Shown one piece after another: positions 30,969-42,069 of a stretch of 64,000 nt of DNA. The first letter of the stretch is position 1. Each line of letters starts with the position of its first letter. Source of the stretch: Euphorbia lathyris (taxonomy: Eukaryota; Streptophyta; Magnoliopsida; Malpighiales; Euphorbiaceae); the NCBI RefSeq assembly GCF_963576675.1, contig NC_088915.1, positions 83,461,501 to 83,525,500 of the forward strand, in the 5' to 3' direction. The notes under the pieces were generated by a model. It saw nothing but the letters and a program-made list of their open reading frames with translations. It was not told the origin of the DNA and searched no databases. A program made the position numbers and the translations under genes.

Positions 30969-32726
30969 ATGGAAGAGCAGCTGGAGACGGTGGGGAGAGC
31001 TTTCGTCGACCATTATTATCACCTGTTCGACACCGATCGGAATTCTCTTGCCTCTCTTTATCAGCCAACCTCAATGCTTACGTTTGAAGGACAGAAGATA
31101 CTCGGCGGTGAAAATATCACCGGGAAGCTAAACGGCTTGCCGTTTGAGCAATGTAAGCATGTAGTTAGCACCATTGATTCGCAGCCGTCTTCTTTCGCCG
31201 GTGGAATTGTTGTCTTCGTCAGTGGTAGCCTCCAGCTTCTCGGAGAAGATCATCCTCTAAGATTTAGCCAGGTTTTGTAAATTAAATTATTTATTTATTT
31301 ACATCAATTAATTATAATTCTGTAGATATTATATAAATTTATTATTTATCATTTTTTTGGAATCAAATAAATTTCCATTAAAAAAAATCAGCCTACAACA
31401 AATAATAAAAACAAGCTAATGAACTGAACTAGTAATTCATTTCGTGATTAGGGTCATATGAATACTGCTGATAATTCTATTTTAATTAAATTTATCTTCA
31501 CAAATAGTATTCGGAAATTTTAAACTTAACTTAACGTGTACTATTATAATTGATAGAGTTTTAAATGAGACATTTTTTTTTTGTATAATTAAGTCATTAC
31601 TTTAACAAATTAATTAGCCATGAACATTTTCAGTTAAAAATATATTATTCATTTTATCTCTATTTGAAATTATATTTTTTTACAGTTTAAAATAAATTTT
31701 TTATAATCACTTTACACATTAAAAAATTACTCTGAAGCCGTAAAAAAATATAAATTTCAAATGCATATTAAATGAATAATATACTGTTAATTGAATTTCA
31801 AAATTGATTTTTTTCCATTAAAAGTTTAATGTGAATTAAAATTAAAAATTTAAGACTCCGTTTGGTTTATTTGTTGTTTGATGTTGAAAAAATTTATTTT
31901 TTCAAAAAGAAGGGATTCCTTGTTTCTATAAAAAAAGCTGTTTTTCGTGTATGAAAGGTAAAAGGAAGGTTCTTAACCAAATATCTAAAACTCTCCCTTT
32001 TAAAATAAAAAAATAAATATAGAATCAAAAGTAGGTAAACAAACAACCTTTTAATTCGTAGATAAATAATAGACCAAGTCTGAGCAATATGGACTCAAAT
32101 CAGACCGAGCTTGAAAATTAAATTCAAAATCTAGTTTCACAATTTTAGTCTAGATTTGGATAATAATAATAATAATGATAATAGAAATTAAATTTATATT
32201 TAAAAATAAAAATAAAAATTATATTGATTAGAATTTAAATTTTAAATATTTTTTATTTCATAAATAATAATTCATAAAAATATATATAATTAATATTAAT
32301 AAATCAATGGACCCATTTTATTTAGATAGATGATGTACCCATTTTAAAGGATTTGGTCCGATACAGGCTTAGCATTTTTTATTGAGCTGGTTACATTAAA
32401 ATCACATTAGATATAAAAATTATAATTACATCATATCACAAAACTTAATTCTTAATATAGCATTATTTTTATATTTCACAAAATAAATATAATTTTATAC
32501 TCTTATTTATAAATTTTAGATTTCAATTCATAAATTGTAATCCTAACAAATATATCCTAACTCATAATTTATAAATCTTAGTCTTTAAAATATATTAAAA
32601 ATGATGATTTTCTTAGTAACTAATGTAGCAATTTTGTTGAAATATTGACAGATGTTTCACTTGGTACCTTCGATACAAGGAGTGCTGTTCGTGCAGAATG
32701 ACATGTTTCGTCTCAATTACGGCTGA
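30969..32726 (+). CDS. NTF2: Nuclear transport factor 2 (NTF2), two exons
   Basis: Exon 1 is 30969-31271 (codons 1-101, ending FSQ at CAG|GTTTTG). Exon 2 is 32652-32726 (acceptor TTGACAG|, 24 codons MFHLVPSIQGVLFVQNDMFR LNYG, stop TGA). The 125-residue product is the usual length of small plant NTF2. Landmarks: AFVDHYYHLFDTDRNSLASL, SMLTFEGQKILGGENI, LPFEQCKHVVSTIDSQPS, GGIVVFVSGSLQL. NTF2 is a homodimer that carries Ran-GDP into the nucleus through FxFG nucleoporins, keeping the Ran gradient. The join was chosen because it restores the family C-terminus exactly; without splicing the frame stops after VL. The 1380-bp intron contains a repeat (31855-32045) and an hAT-like relic (about 32060-32400). 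Confidence 0.93.
31855..32045. repeat. Dispersed repeat in the NTF2 intron
   Basis: Resembles the interrupted repeat at 63095-63745: CGTTTGGTTTATTTGTTGTTTG, AAAAAGCTGTTTTTCGTGTA, GAAAGGTAAA and AACCAAATATCTAAAACTC. Probably a MITE family. Confidence 0.55.
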
Positions 32727-32880
32727 TTTTTATTTGTTAATTGGCAAATTAAAGTTGTAATTTTTATCCTTAATTACTTGGATAAAATAAAGGCAATGTT
32801 AATTCAAATGAGGCAAAAAAATCAGTAATTTTATATCTTTTGCTTTTGTTTATGAAAAAAAAAAAATTTCTATTTACATA

Positions 32881-33045
32881 ATATCATCCAATGGTAAAAA
32901 CACACAAAGTAACCATTACTTTATAAAAAACAAAGTAATCATAGTATTATTTTATCAAAAACTAAGTAATCATAATGCCTTCTATGGTTACTTTATTTTT
33001 GACAAAGTACCATTACTTGGTGTGTTTTTACCATTGGATAATGGA
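32881..33045. mobile_element. Short hairpin MITE
   Basis: Arms ATCCAATGGTAAAAACACAC and GTGTGTTTTTACCATTGGAT are perfectly inverted, with further pairing AAAGTAACCATTACTTTAT. A partial related unit follows at about 33066-33120. Confidence 0.7.
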
Positions 33046-33121
33046 GTATAAAATTAATCTAATAGTGAAAACACACAAAATAAGCTTTACTTTATAAAAA
33101 AAACAAAGTAACCATAACCTT

Positions 33122-33126
<5 letters not shown>

Positions 33127-33153
<27 letters not shown>

Positions 33154-33154
33154 G
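33127..33154. repeat. (TA)n microsatellite
   Basis: TA dinucleotide run between AT-rich flanks. An (AAT)n run lies at about 33555-33583. Confidence 0.9.
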
Positions 33155-34029
33155 GAAAAATTATAAAAATAAACATTATGGTTCGGCCGATTTGCAAAAC
33201 AATCCTCCATAATGAGGGTCTGTGTTTTTTACAGTTTACAAACTCAGTTGTTCCTTTAAAAATTGTTGTCATAACTATTTATCATAAAATTAAGCGATTT
33301 GGAAAATTAGAAAGACTAACTTTATAAATTATCCAAAATATACGGTTTAACTTTATAAAATAACTTAAGCATAAGTATTGTTTGGTCAAAAAATTGACTC
33401 ATCTATCTTTTAACTGCAAAATTCATAAAGTACAATTTTTTTTTCAAATTTTTAAACCACATGAATTGTTTTTTTTACAAATTAATCAAATTACAAGATT
33501 TATTTACATACTTTTCTCTTAAGGTAATAATATATAGTATTATCCTCTATCAAAATAATAATAATAATAATAATAATAATATATAGTATTTAATTTTAAT
33601 TATTTACACTAAAGTGAATGAACTAATTTGTTTACAAAACTTCAATAATGTTAACATGGTATAAACTATAAGTCATGTTAGATCATTTAATATGTCTCTC
33701 ACATTGCACATCCTAAACTAAATTTTTTTTTTTTTTTTTGAAAGGTTACATTCTTATTCAACATGGCGAATATTTGACATGTAATCAACTTTCTTATATG
33801 TCACATCAAAATTTTGATGGGTTTTTTTTCATAAAAGTTATCTGAAATGATTTTCGTGAAATCAAATGTGAACTTTATAGTTTATTGAAAGAAAATAAAG
33901 TTCAATTATTTTTTATGTGAATCTCATATATTTCATTCTATATCTGAGCTATATATATAATTAAACATGTTTATGGATCCGTGTATTAATTCAGAACGCG
34001 TCTGAAGAATTATGGTTGGACAAGAAAAA
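33155..34029. other. AT-rich intergenic, no gene seen
   Basis: A TTTGCAAAC-type stretch near 33190-33250 resembles the ends of the MITE at 52911-53436. No coding sequence. Confidence 0.4.
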
Positions 34030-34450
34030 ATTGACAATAGGTCCAACTATGTATTTTTATACTAATCTTGAGTTTATAAATAGAGTCAGGCCTTCGATCC
34101 CATTGGATTTGAGATTTGATTTTCAACCCAAATCTAATCTGACGGAGCTAGTTAAATTACTAATAGATTAGGGTAGACTTGAGCATAATATTTTGAGAAA
34201 TTTATATACAAATTCACTTATAAAAAACTATTTACAATTATGTCAAATCATAATTTTTTGACATAATTTTGAATTATATCAAACTAATAAAATCATTATT
34301 TTTAATATATTTTGAAAATTAGAGTTTATAAATTAAGGATCGATGATATATTATCTAGAGTTTTAAGATTTATGAATTGGAGTTTAGAATTTTTAAATTA
34401 TAGTGTAAAATCATACTTTATATAGAAAATAGTGATATATGAAAAAAAAA

Positions 34451-34594
34451 TTGTGGTGAAACTCTTAGCCTAGTGGTTGAGAGTTTGCCTATGACTAGAG
34501 AGGTCATGGGTTCGAATCACATCCGGCTGGGGTGATGATTTTTCTTTTTTCTTTAATGTAAGCGCATTGTGCATAAATTTTTCAGAAAAAAAAA
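34451..34594 (+). mobile_element. tRNA-derived SINE, copy 2
   Basis: TTGTGGTGAAACTCTTAGCC, TAGTGGTTGAGAGTTTGCC (A box), GGTCATGGGTTCGAATC (B box), then TTTCTTTAATGTAAGCGCA and an A-rich tail. Aligns with the minus-strand copy at 27882-28024. Confidence 0.85.
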
Positions 34595-34621
34595 TAATAT
34601 ATTAAAGATTAAATTTGATAA

Positions 34622-34751
34622 TACAGTAAAACCTCTATAAATTTTATCGAGTATAAAATTAGTAATATGGTCCAAATCGGGACCAGAAGAAATTATTAGT
34701 TTAAAGAGGTTATTAATTTATCGAGTATTAATTTATGAAGGTTTGACTGTA
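34622..34751. mobile_element. Small MITE (TACAGTAAAACCTCTATA family), copy 1
   Basis: Ends TACAGTAAAACCTCTATA and the eroded complement AAGGTTTGACTGTA, 130 bp, with TTTATCGAGTAT repeated inside. TA at each end may be the target duplication. Confidence 0.75.
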
Positions 34752-34993
34752 TGATTTAGTTTGATAATTAAAAAGGTATACCAACGAAGTCCGGATTGGG
34801 CCGGTCCATAAATATATCTATATACAACTGATTAATACTAAACAAATGACAATGACGATATTAGCCCTCTTGGGCGCAGAGCTCCTTCAAAGAGGCCCAT
34901 GGCTGTAGTCTGCTGGGTTGCTGTTATAGAAGGCCTTTGAGAATATATAAATTAGAGATAAAGGTCAATTTCGGCAAAAGTTAATTTTGCTTT

Positions 34994-35402
34994 GGCTTAA
35001 TACACAAATAACCGCATGAACTTGTCCAAATATTGCAACTGCCCTCTTCAACTTTCAATTGTAACAACTTACCCTTTAAACTTGTCCAATTGTAAAATAT
35101 AAACCCAAATTGGGAATTTTTTTACTCCGTACTTGAAGCAACCGTAAAAACGTTTCTCCGGATTCGTATCATGCCAAAGATCTGATTATCATACTCCACG
35201 AGCGTTGCAATTTTTGTATTTCACGTGTTTCTTCAATTGCAGTCCATGTCAGCAATTTGGGGTTATATTTTACAATTGGACAAGTTTGAGGAGTTATGTT
35301 TTACAATTGGACAAGTTTAAGGGGTAAGTTGTTACAATTGAAAGTTCAGCGGGGCAGTTGCAACATTTGGACAAGTTTAGGGGGTTATTTGTGTATTAGG
35401 CC
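34994..35402. mobile_element. Mutator-like MITE
   Basis: Ends GGCTTAATACACAAATAACC and GGTTATTTGTGTATTAGGCC. Flanks TTTTGCTTT and TTTTACTTT match 8 of 9. Internal arms pair (ACTTGTCCAAATATTGCAAC against GTTGCAACATTTGGACAAG). Related to the MITE at 19074-19470 by its terminal words. Confidence 0.85.
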
Positions 35403-35983
35403 TTTTACTTTTATTGTATAAAACGGTTCAACATTATGTTCGTGATAGAAATTTTAGTTTAATTTTACAGTTTTAAGGAATTTTCTCACTATCTTTGTTG
35501 GTATTTATTTTGAAAAGGGTAAAATTGAGCTAAAATTTCTACCATAAAAACAAAATTGGGCTATTTTATATGATATCGGTTAATTTTTTTTTTTTGAAAC
35601 AATATGATATCGGTTAATTGATTTTTCCGAATAACTATAACGAAAAATTTGACTCTTACCTCTATAGATTAGCATTTTGGAATAAAATTAAAATAAATAT
35701 AAATTTATCTTTATAATTATTGCGGAAAATAATTTTAGTGCTACATTATGGAATTGACTGAATGATTGAAATATGGTTTAATTTTATCCGTTTTTAAGTA
35801 AATACTGATGAAATTCATGAAAAATGATAAAATTCAGCTAGAATATTCTGAACTCCACTGATTACTTTAGCGAGCCTCGTCTATTTTTTTTTTGGTAAGA
35901 AGCGAGCCTCGTCTATTTCTATGCTAGTCTTGAGTTTATAAATAGAGTCAGGCTCTTCGAATATTCCGTCAAATTTATTAATA

Positions 35984-36476
35984 GAGATAAAGTGTAAAAA
36001 TACTCATAACGTTTACAGTCAGGAGCAATTTTACCTCTAACGTTTAAAATTGTATAATTTTACCCCTAACGTTGGTAGAACCGACCAAATTTACCCATAA
36101 TATTGTCAAATTTGCCCGTAACATTCAAATTCTGGATTTATTTTGAATGTTATGAACTTTTTAAGGGGGAAATCAAAAAAATTGAAGACAGAGATGATTA
36201 GATTTTTACCAGTGAACGGCTTAAGAGCCATTTTTAGATAACTTCTGTAGATGAATTTTGTCTTTTGGCATCTTTTTTGTTGTATATATTTGAGAAGTTG
36301 TTGATGATTCAAGTTACAGAGAAGAGAATTATGGAGGTATCCAATCAAAATGAAAAATTAGGGATAAAATTATACTTAATTGCCAATTTTAGAGGTCAAA
36401 ATAACACAATTTTAAACGATAAGAATAAAATTGCTCTAGACTACTAACGTTAAGAGTTTTTTTTTTCATATTATCC
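35984..36476. mobile_element. Mutator-like MITE
   Basis: Ends GAGATAAAGTGTAAAAATAC and, on the complement of the right side, GGATAATATGAAAAAAAAAC. A perfect 10-bp flank TTTATTAATA is at 35974-35983 and 36477-36486. It interrupts segmental-duplication unit 2. Confidence 0.8.
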
Positions 36477-36763
36477 TTTATTAATATGAATTATATATAA
36501 TTTAAAAATGAAAAATATATGAAATCTCCATGGTTTAGATTGGATTTGAGATTTAATTCTTAAACCTAAGTCTAGTCTAACGGAGTCCAATTAAATTATT
36601 AATAGACTAAGATAGAGTTGAGCTAAATATTTTCTAAATGTATACTGATGAGGTTCGGTCCAAACCGACTCATAAATAACGATTTACTTAATTTGACATA
36701 ATTTAAATTATTATTTGATATAAATAATTTTTTTAAAGTGAATTTTAAGTAAATTTCCCTTAA

Positions 36764-36941
36764 TACAGTAGAACCTCTATAGGAATACTCTATATTAGAA
36801 TAACCTCCCAATTGTTATACAAAAGTTTGGTCCCAAGTGCTGAGAGTCTTTGTTATACCAACCTCTATATAGGAATAACCTCCCAATTGTTATACAAATA
36901 GTTCGGTCCCAAGTGTATTCCTATATAGAGGTTTTACTGTA
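36764..36941. mobile_element. Small MITE (TACAGTAAAACCTCTATA family), copy 2
   Basis: Ends TACAGTAGAACCTCTATA and TATAGAGGTTTTACTGTA. Inside, the unit AACCTCCCAATTGTTATACA is present twice. 178 bp. Confidence 0.85.
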
Positions 36942-37055
36942 CTAAACAAATCTCAATGACCACATTAGCCCTCTTGGTCTCAGAGCTCAGGCCCATGGTT
37001 GAAGTCTGCTGGGGTTGCTTTTATAAAAGGCCTTTGAGAATATATAATTGATAGA

Positions 37056-37330
37056 GGAAATTACATTAAAAAAATTAGATTTTAATTTTTATTTATAATT
37101 ATAAAAATCATTTTTATTTATTTTTATCATTATATAATTTTAAATCTTAAAATATTATAATTTTATTTTTATTTTTGTCAAATTTTCAGTTAATCAGTTG
37201 CAGGAAATAAAAGAAAGTTTTAAAAAAACCATCAAATTTGATATTTAAATAAATTTATTTCAGAACTTGAGACACTTGTAAATAATTTTTTTGTCCTAAC
37301 TATTGTGTAAATAATTTTCAGTCAAAAAGA
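37056..37330. other. AT-rich spacer
   Basis: Nothing recognised. Confidence 0.5.
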
Positions 37331-38402
37331 TGATTCCCGGCCCCACGAAGCCACGATCGGTCCCACGACTTCCCACCTGCAAAAGGAAACAAGTTAGGTC
37401 AGAATGAGGGCCCGAACCGCAGCTATAAATAAGACTTTTCAATTGTAAATTAGATATCTTTCATTATTGTAAATTTACCTTAGCCTTCACCCTTGAAGAT
37501 TCCTCTCCACCTCCTCCATCTCCTTCAACCTCCATTGAAGCACCTTCGAAGCTCCGCTCACCGAGGAATATTCAAGGTCCGTCCTTAAGACCTAGGAAGC
37601 CGGCTGCAGAGTAGACAGGTTCCCTGAAAGGGATTCTCGTATCTCCTTTTATCTTTCCTTGTTTGTACTCTTTGATACAGTCTATGAATCCTAGGCTAAT
37701 TGTATCCTGTGACATTGTTCTTCGCCTTTAATAATATTTTAGCTCTTATTTTATTCTATGATTATTTGTTTAATCTTTGTCTTACGCTTTATTCAATTAG
37801 TTTAACTCGTTCAAAAACCCCAAAACCTAGTAGGCACATATTGCGAGCTGAATCTGACCTAGTCAGAGCCTAGGAGATTGACGACCTCTTAGTTGATTAA
37901 GCCCAAATTGCCGAGCCTTAGACCTAGTTTCGGCCTTACAAGGGAATCACGCACTAGGAACATCAGGAGGGTAAGTAGGGTTAATCGCCTTGAATACAAG
38001 TGACTTAGATTAGGTTTTTTTAATCAATAGACCTAATAATCTATCTTCATTATTATTGTTCATACCATGTTCCTTCGGGTAATTGCACTAGTGAAACATC
38101 ACCTAGGAGTAGTTTAACTTAATTAGGGGTAGAGTAATTTAATTAGGCGTAGAATAACTTAGCTAGAATTAGAATAACTTAGCTAGGAGTAGTATAATTC
38201 AACTAGGAGTAGATTAACTTAAACAAAACCAAACTCAAAACCCACAAAACCTAGATAACACCTGAGACCAAGTAGCTTGATACTTGCAGAAATAAATCCT
38301 ATGGACGATACCTGGACTTTTCCAGAATTTTATTACTTGATAACGACGGGGTACACTTATCCCTTAGTGAGCCTTGCGGTGAACGCCGCGAGGCGCATCA
38401 CG
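37331..38402 (+). repeat. Probable Ty3-type LTR, joined to LINE-C
   Basis: Starts TGATTCCCGG and ends GGCGCATCA, with TGAT...ATCA inverted ends. The distal part has the layout of plant Ty3 LTR 3' ends: ATAAATCCTATGGACGATACC, ACTTGATAACGACGGGGTAC, ACTTATCCCTTAGTGAG. A TATA-like CTATAAATAAG lies near 37420. The last 30 bp form a hairpin (GCCTTGCGG/CCGCGAGGC). No matching 5-bp flanks, and LINE-C sequence continues only on the right, so this is not a simple solo-LTR insertion. Confidence 0.55.
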
Positions 38403-40304
38403 TATACCTCTTGAAGGTATAATTGGACCAATCTCATTACCGCTATGAGTAATAGTATATCTAACTGAGCTGACACACATCATTATCCAATTAATCCATT
38501 CTGTACAAAAACCCATTTTTTCCAACATATTCTGTAAGAATTTCCATTCTATCCTGTCATAAGCCTTACTCATATCTAATTTAAGGGCAGCAATACCATG
38601 CTTCCCTTGCCTCATGCCTTTCAGCTTATGTATTACTTCATATGCCACAATGATGTTATCAGTAATCAACCGATTAGATAAAAAAGCGCTTTGAAATTCT
38701 GAAATTAGCTTAGGCAAAACTTGTTTAAAGGGATTTGCAAGAACCTTAGAAAGAATCCGAACAACAACATTACATAGAGCGATAGGGCGTAAATCAGTTA
38801 CCTTGTCAATAGCCACTTTTTTTTTTTGTATTAGAACAATTAATGTATCGTTCATCGGCATTGGCATGTGTGTATTTTGTAGTATCATCCGATAAGTTTT
38901 GACTACATCATTCCCGATTATCCCCCAAAAGTGTTGGTACAAGGCCAGATTCAACCCATCAGGCCCTGGGCTTTTGTTTGGATGCATGGAAAAACAGGCT
39001 GCTTTAATCTCCTCCTTAGTAATTATTGCAGTAAGGGCTTCATTATCCATCCTAGTAACCTTACACGAGATTAATGGGAGAATTGAGGTGTCTGAACAGC
39101 CCCGAGAGGTGAAAATATCACTGTAATAATCGCTGAGCAGTTGCGGCATTCCGGTATTCCATCCCCGCCATTCATCATTATCATCACGTAGTTGAGTGAA
39201 GTTATTTCGTTTCTGTCTTGATGAAGCATATAAATGAAAATATTTGGAATTTGTATCTCCTCCCTGTAACCAAAATAACTTTGCTCTCTATTGCCAGAAA
39301 TCGACCTGTTGTTGAATCACTCTATCATATTCCTTTGATGCGATTCTGTATTGTTCAACTCCATACTGATACCTACTGCCCCGATACCTTTCCATTTGAC
39401 GTCGCCATATGTCAATCTCAGTTTGGAAATTCAGTGCCAATTTTCGGCTCCATGTTTGTAGCGCTTCCTGACAGGCATTGATTTTGGTCTGTAAATCTGC
39501 AGTACCCAGTTTTTCCCATGTCGATTTAATTACATCGCCACAATGTTGTTCACGTAACCAACCATTTTCAAAACGAAAACGTTTAGTTCCTTTGATTGGT
39601 ATCCATATTCTTATTTCAACAAATAGGGCTGAATGATCTGATGCTATTGTGGTCAGATTGTGTAATTTCGAATCTGCAAACCGTTCCTTCCAAGCCGGAT
39701 TAACCAAAGCCCTATCAAGTCGCTCCTCAATCCAACGATTCGTGTTTCTCCCTACTTCCCACGTATATGGGTGACCATACATATTCAAACTTGATAACTG
39801 ACAATCCGCAACAGCATTACGGAATCCTTCAAATAACCAATTCGGATGTCGATTACCTCCACGCTTGTCATCAAATGATAGAAGATCATTAAAATCTCCA
39901 ATACAACACCATGCTTGATCCGGATTGGAATTTAAAGATCTCAATAAATCCCATGATTCTCGCCTTCTGTTTCTTTCAGGGAATCCATAAATACCAGTCA
40001 ACCTCCACGATTGTAATTGAGGTATGGAGATCAGTGTATCAATATAATTCTGTGTAGAGGATAAAATCTGTACTGATACTGAATCTTTCCATATCAAAGC
40101 TAAACCCCCTCCAATTCCTTGACTATCCACACTAAAATATTGTTGAAATCCCAATTGGGTGCATACTCTTTTTATTTTCTCTGATTTAACCTTTGTTTCT
40201 ATAAGAAATAGAATCAACGATTTGTGGGCTCGAACTAAGTCCCGGAGGACATTTACTGTTCGTGGATTGCCCACTCCATGAAAGTTCCAGCTTAAACAAC
40301 TCAT
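38403..40304 (-). pseudogene. LINE-C ORF2: endonuclease plus reverse transcriptase, 3'-truncated
   Basis: Minus strand. Starts MSCLSWNFHGVGNPRTVNVL with an apurinic/apyrimidinic-type endonuclease: SWNFHG, FLIETK, WCCIGDFND and the SDH motif IASDHSAL are all present. After a single in-frame TAG (39288-39290, following QVDFWQ) the same frame continues RAKLFWLQGGDTNSKYFH into the reverse transcriptase (SPGPDGLNLALYQHFWG, LRPIALCNVVVRILSKVLAN, QSAFLSNRLITDNI, LKLDMSKAYDRIEW, SRGIR). It is cut there by the LTR-like sequence, so the FADD active-site box, thumb and RNase H are missing. One stop in nearly 1.9 kb marks a fairly young copy. The ATG overlaps the ORF1 stop by 4 bp (ATGA). Confidence 0.93.
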
Positions 40305-41290
40305 GAGGTTTCACGGGTCTGATCACCAGAACCCGCTACTTGACCGTGTTTTAACTGTACGGTACAATTTGTGGTGTTGTTACTTGTATTTCCATCTCTT
40401 CTAATTCGTTTAGGATCAATAGTTATAGCCTCCTCCATTTCTTTATCACTTTGGTTTCGATTTTGTGCCTCTCCATCAGTTTCAGAATGCACTTCTCCAT
40501 CTGAAGGTTGCTCTCTCAACCATTCCCGACCCACTTGCACTCCTGTCTTCCTCAATTGTGCTCGTAAGTGAGTGCCATACATTCTTTCTGTAGGATTGTT
40601 AGGTTTATCAAACAACAAGCTACAAAATTTATCAGTATGTCCAATAACTCCACAGTAAAAATAGAATTGTGGTAATCTTTCATATCGAAAGTCTACCCAA
40701 AAACAGGTTCCTCCACTTCTCTTCATCTTCTGACCTGTGCGGATAGGCAAAGTAATATCAATAGCAACTTTGATTTGAAGATAACTTCTCCGCTGACCTA
40801 TGAAGTTTCTTGGGTCTGCTTCTATAAAAGTACCTAACTTATTTCCCAGTATAGTACATATCATCGGAGTTTGGAAACCAATAGGCAAGTTTGATACTTG
40901 CACCCATATTATCAATTCTGATAGATCCACCTGTGTTGCTTGTTCCTGTATGTCTAGGGCTCTGATGATCAATACATTTTGGTTAAAGGTCCATGGTCCA
41001 TCATTTAACACCCTAGCAGCATCACGTTCATGATAGAATTGAAACAGATATCGTCCTTTCTCACCAGTTTTAGTAATGGTAACTCCTTTTACTGGACTCC
41101 AGATTGAAGCCAATGTATTTTTCATAGATTCAAAGTGAATTGCACGTGCAGCCAGAAATCTTCCCACCACAAACCAGAATTGTCTTTCCTCATTAATTAC
41201 AGCTTCATCCCCAACCTCCAGTTCGTCGGTTTAAGACGGATTAATTTGTAATCTGGCGTACGTGGCTGTGAGTTCCTTGGCATTCTCCAT
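40301..41290 (-). pseudogene. LINE-C ORF1 (DUF4283 plus CCHC gag-like protein)
   Basis: Minus strand. An ATG at 41290 opens MENAKELTATYARLQINPS, hits a TAA (41231-41233), and the frame then continues TDELEVGDEAVINEERQFWF into the DUF4283-like fold (VGRFLAARAIHFESMKNTLA, YLFQFYHERDAARVLNDGPW, LIIWVQVSNLPIGFQTP). The zinc knuckle reads FYFYCGVIGHTDKFC: the first Cys of CxxCx4Hx4C is replaced by an aromatic residue. A charged tail follows. The protein is an RNA-binding partner for LINE retrotransposition. Confidence 0.9.
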
Positions 41291-42069
41291 GATAATTTTT
41301 CACAATGTGTTTTTTATTTGAAAAAATAGGTGAATGGCGAAAAAGGAAAGGCTAGGTGTTAGGTTTAAAGTAAATCCGAATATGGCTCCAATGGAATGGT
41401 GTGCGACAATCAAAGGGATAGGTTTCGATTTTTAACAGTATAATCAGAAATTATTTAAACAGGGATAATCAAAGGAATAGGTTAGGTGGATGGGATGATG
41501 TGCGATGATCAAAGGAATAAGGTTAGGTTTAAAATTGTATAATCAAAAGAATATAAGTATGTTTTCCAATGGGTGATATGCGGTGATTGAATAGGAATAG
41601 ATAAGGATAATTTGTGATTATGGATTTAAAACTAGATTTAGGGCTGCATCTCACATAGAGAAGACAAAAAACACTCCATGAAGGAGAGACTCAAACGGCT
41701 CTTTATGTATTTGAACTATGATTAGTGATAACATAATACATAATACATTGTGAAAAAAAGATAAAAAAAATGTCGAATCCTTTAGGAGCTTTTAAACTTG
41801 GTTCAAAAATATCGACCGACCTTCTAAAGTTCAAGGATGACTCGTTAGGCTCTCGAACTTGTTTAAAGTGTCATTATTAATTCCCTAATGCTACGTTATA
41901 AAGTATGATGCGATTTGAGCAAGTTAAAGAACGTATCAGTTGAAACAAGTTCAAGGAACTATAGGTCACTTCAAAGAAATTAGGCATTAACATGTCATTT
42001 TAAGCAAGTTGGGGATCAATATATCACTTTTAGTAAGTTCACGGCTAATGAGACATCTCTAATGTTCAC
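41291..42069. other. LINE-C 5' leader and spacer, no gene seen
   Basis: 41330-41600 contains loosely repeated GTGCGA(C/T)(A/G)ATCAAAGG(G/A)ATAGG units on the + strand, probably the LINE 5'UTR. 41790-42050 has CAAGTTCAAGGA and complementary words suggesting a decayed MITE. Confidence 0.4.

Larger units (their letters stand above)
34030..34955 (+). repeat. Segmental duplication, unit 1
   Basis: Shares with 35920-37055, in the same order, TCTTGAGTTTATAAATAGAG, a TGGATTTGAGATTTGATT block, AGACTAAGATAGAG-like words, and ATTAGCCCTCTTGG...GGCCTTTGAGAATATATAA. Unit 1 holds a SINE and a short MITE; unit 2 holds different insertions. Confidence 0.7.
35920..37055 (+). repeat. Segmental duplication, unit 2
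   Basis: Partner of 34030-34955, carrying a MITE of 493 bp (35984-36476) and a 178-bp MITE (36764-36941). Also has a small internal copy GCGAGCCTCGTCTATTT twice at about 35872-35918. Confidence 0.7.
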
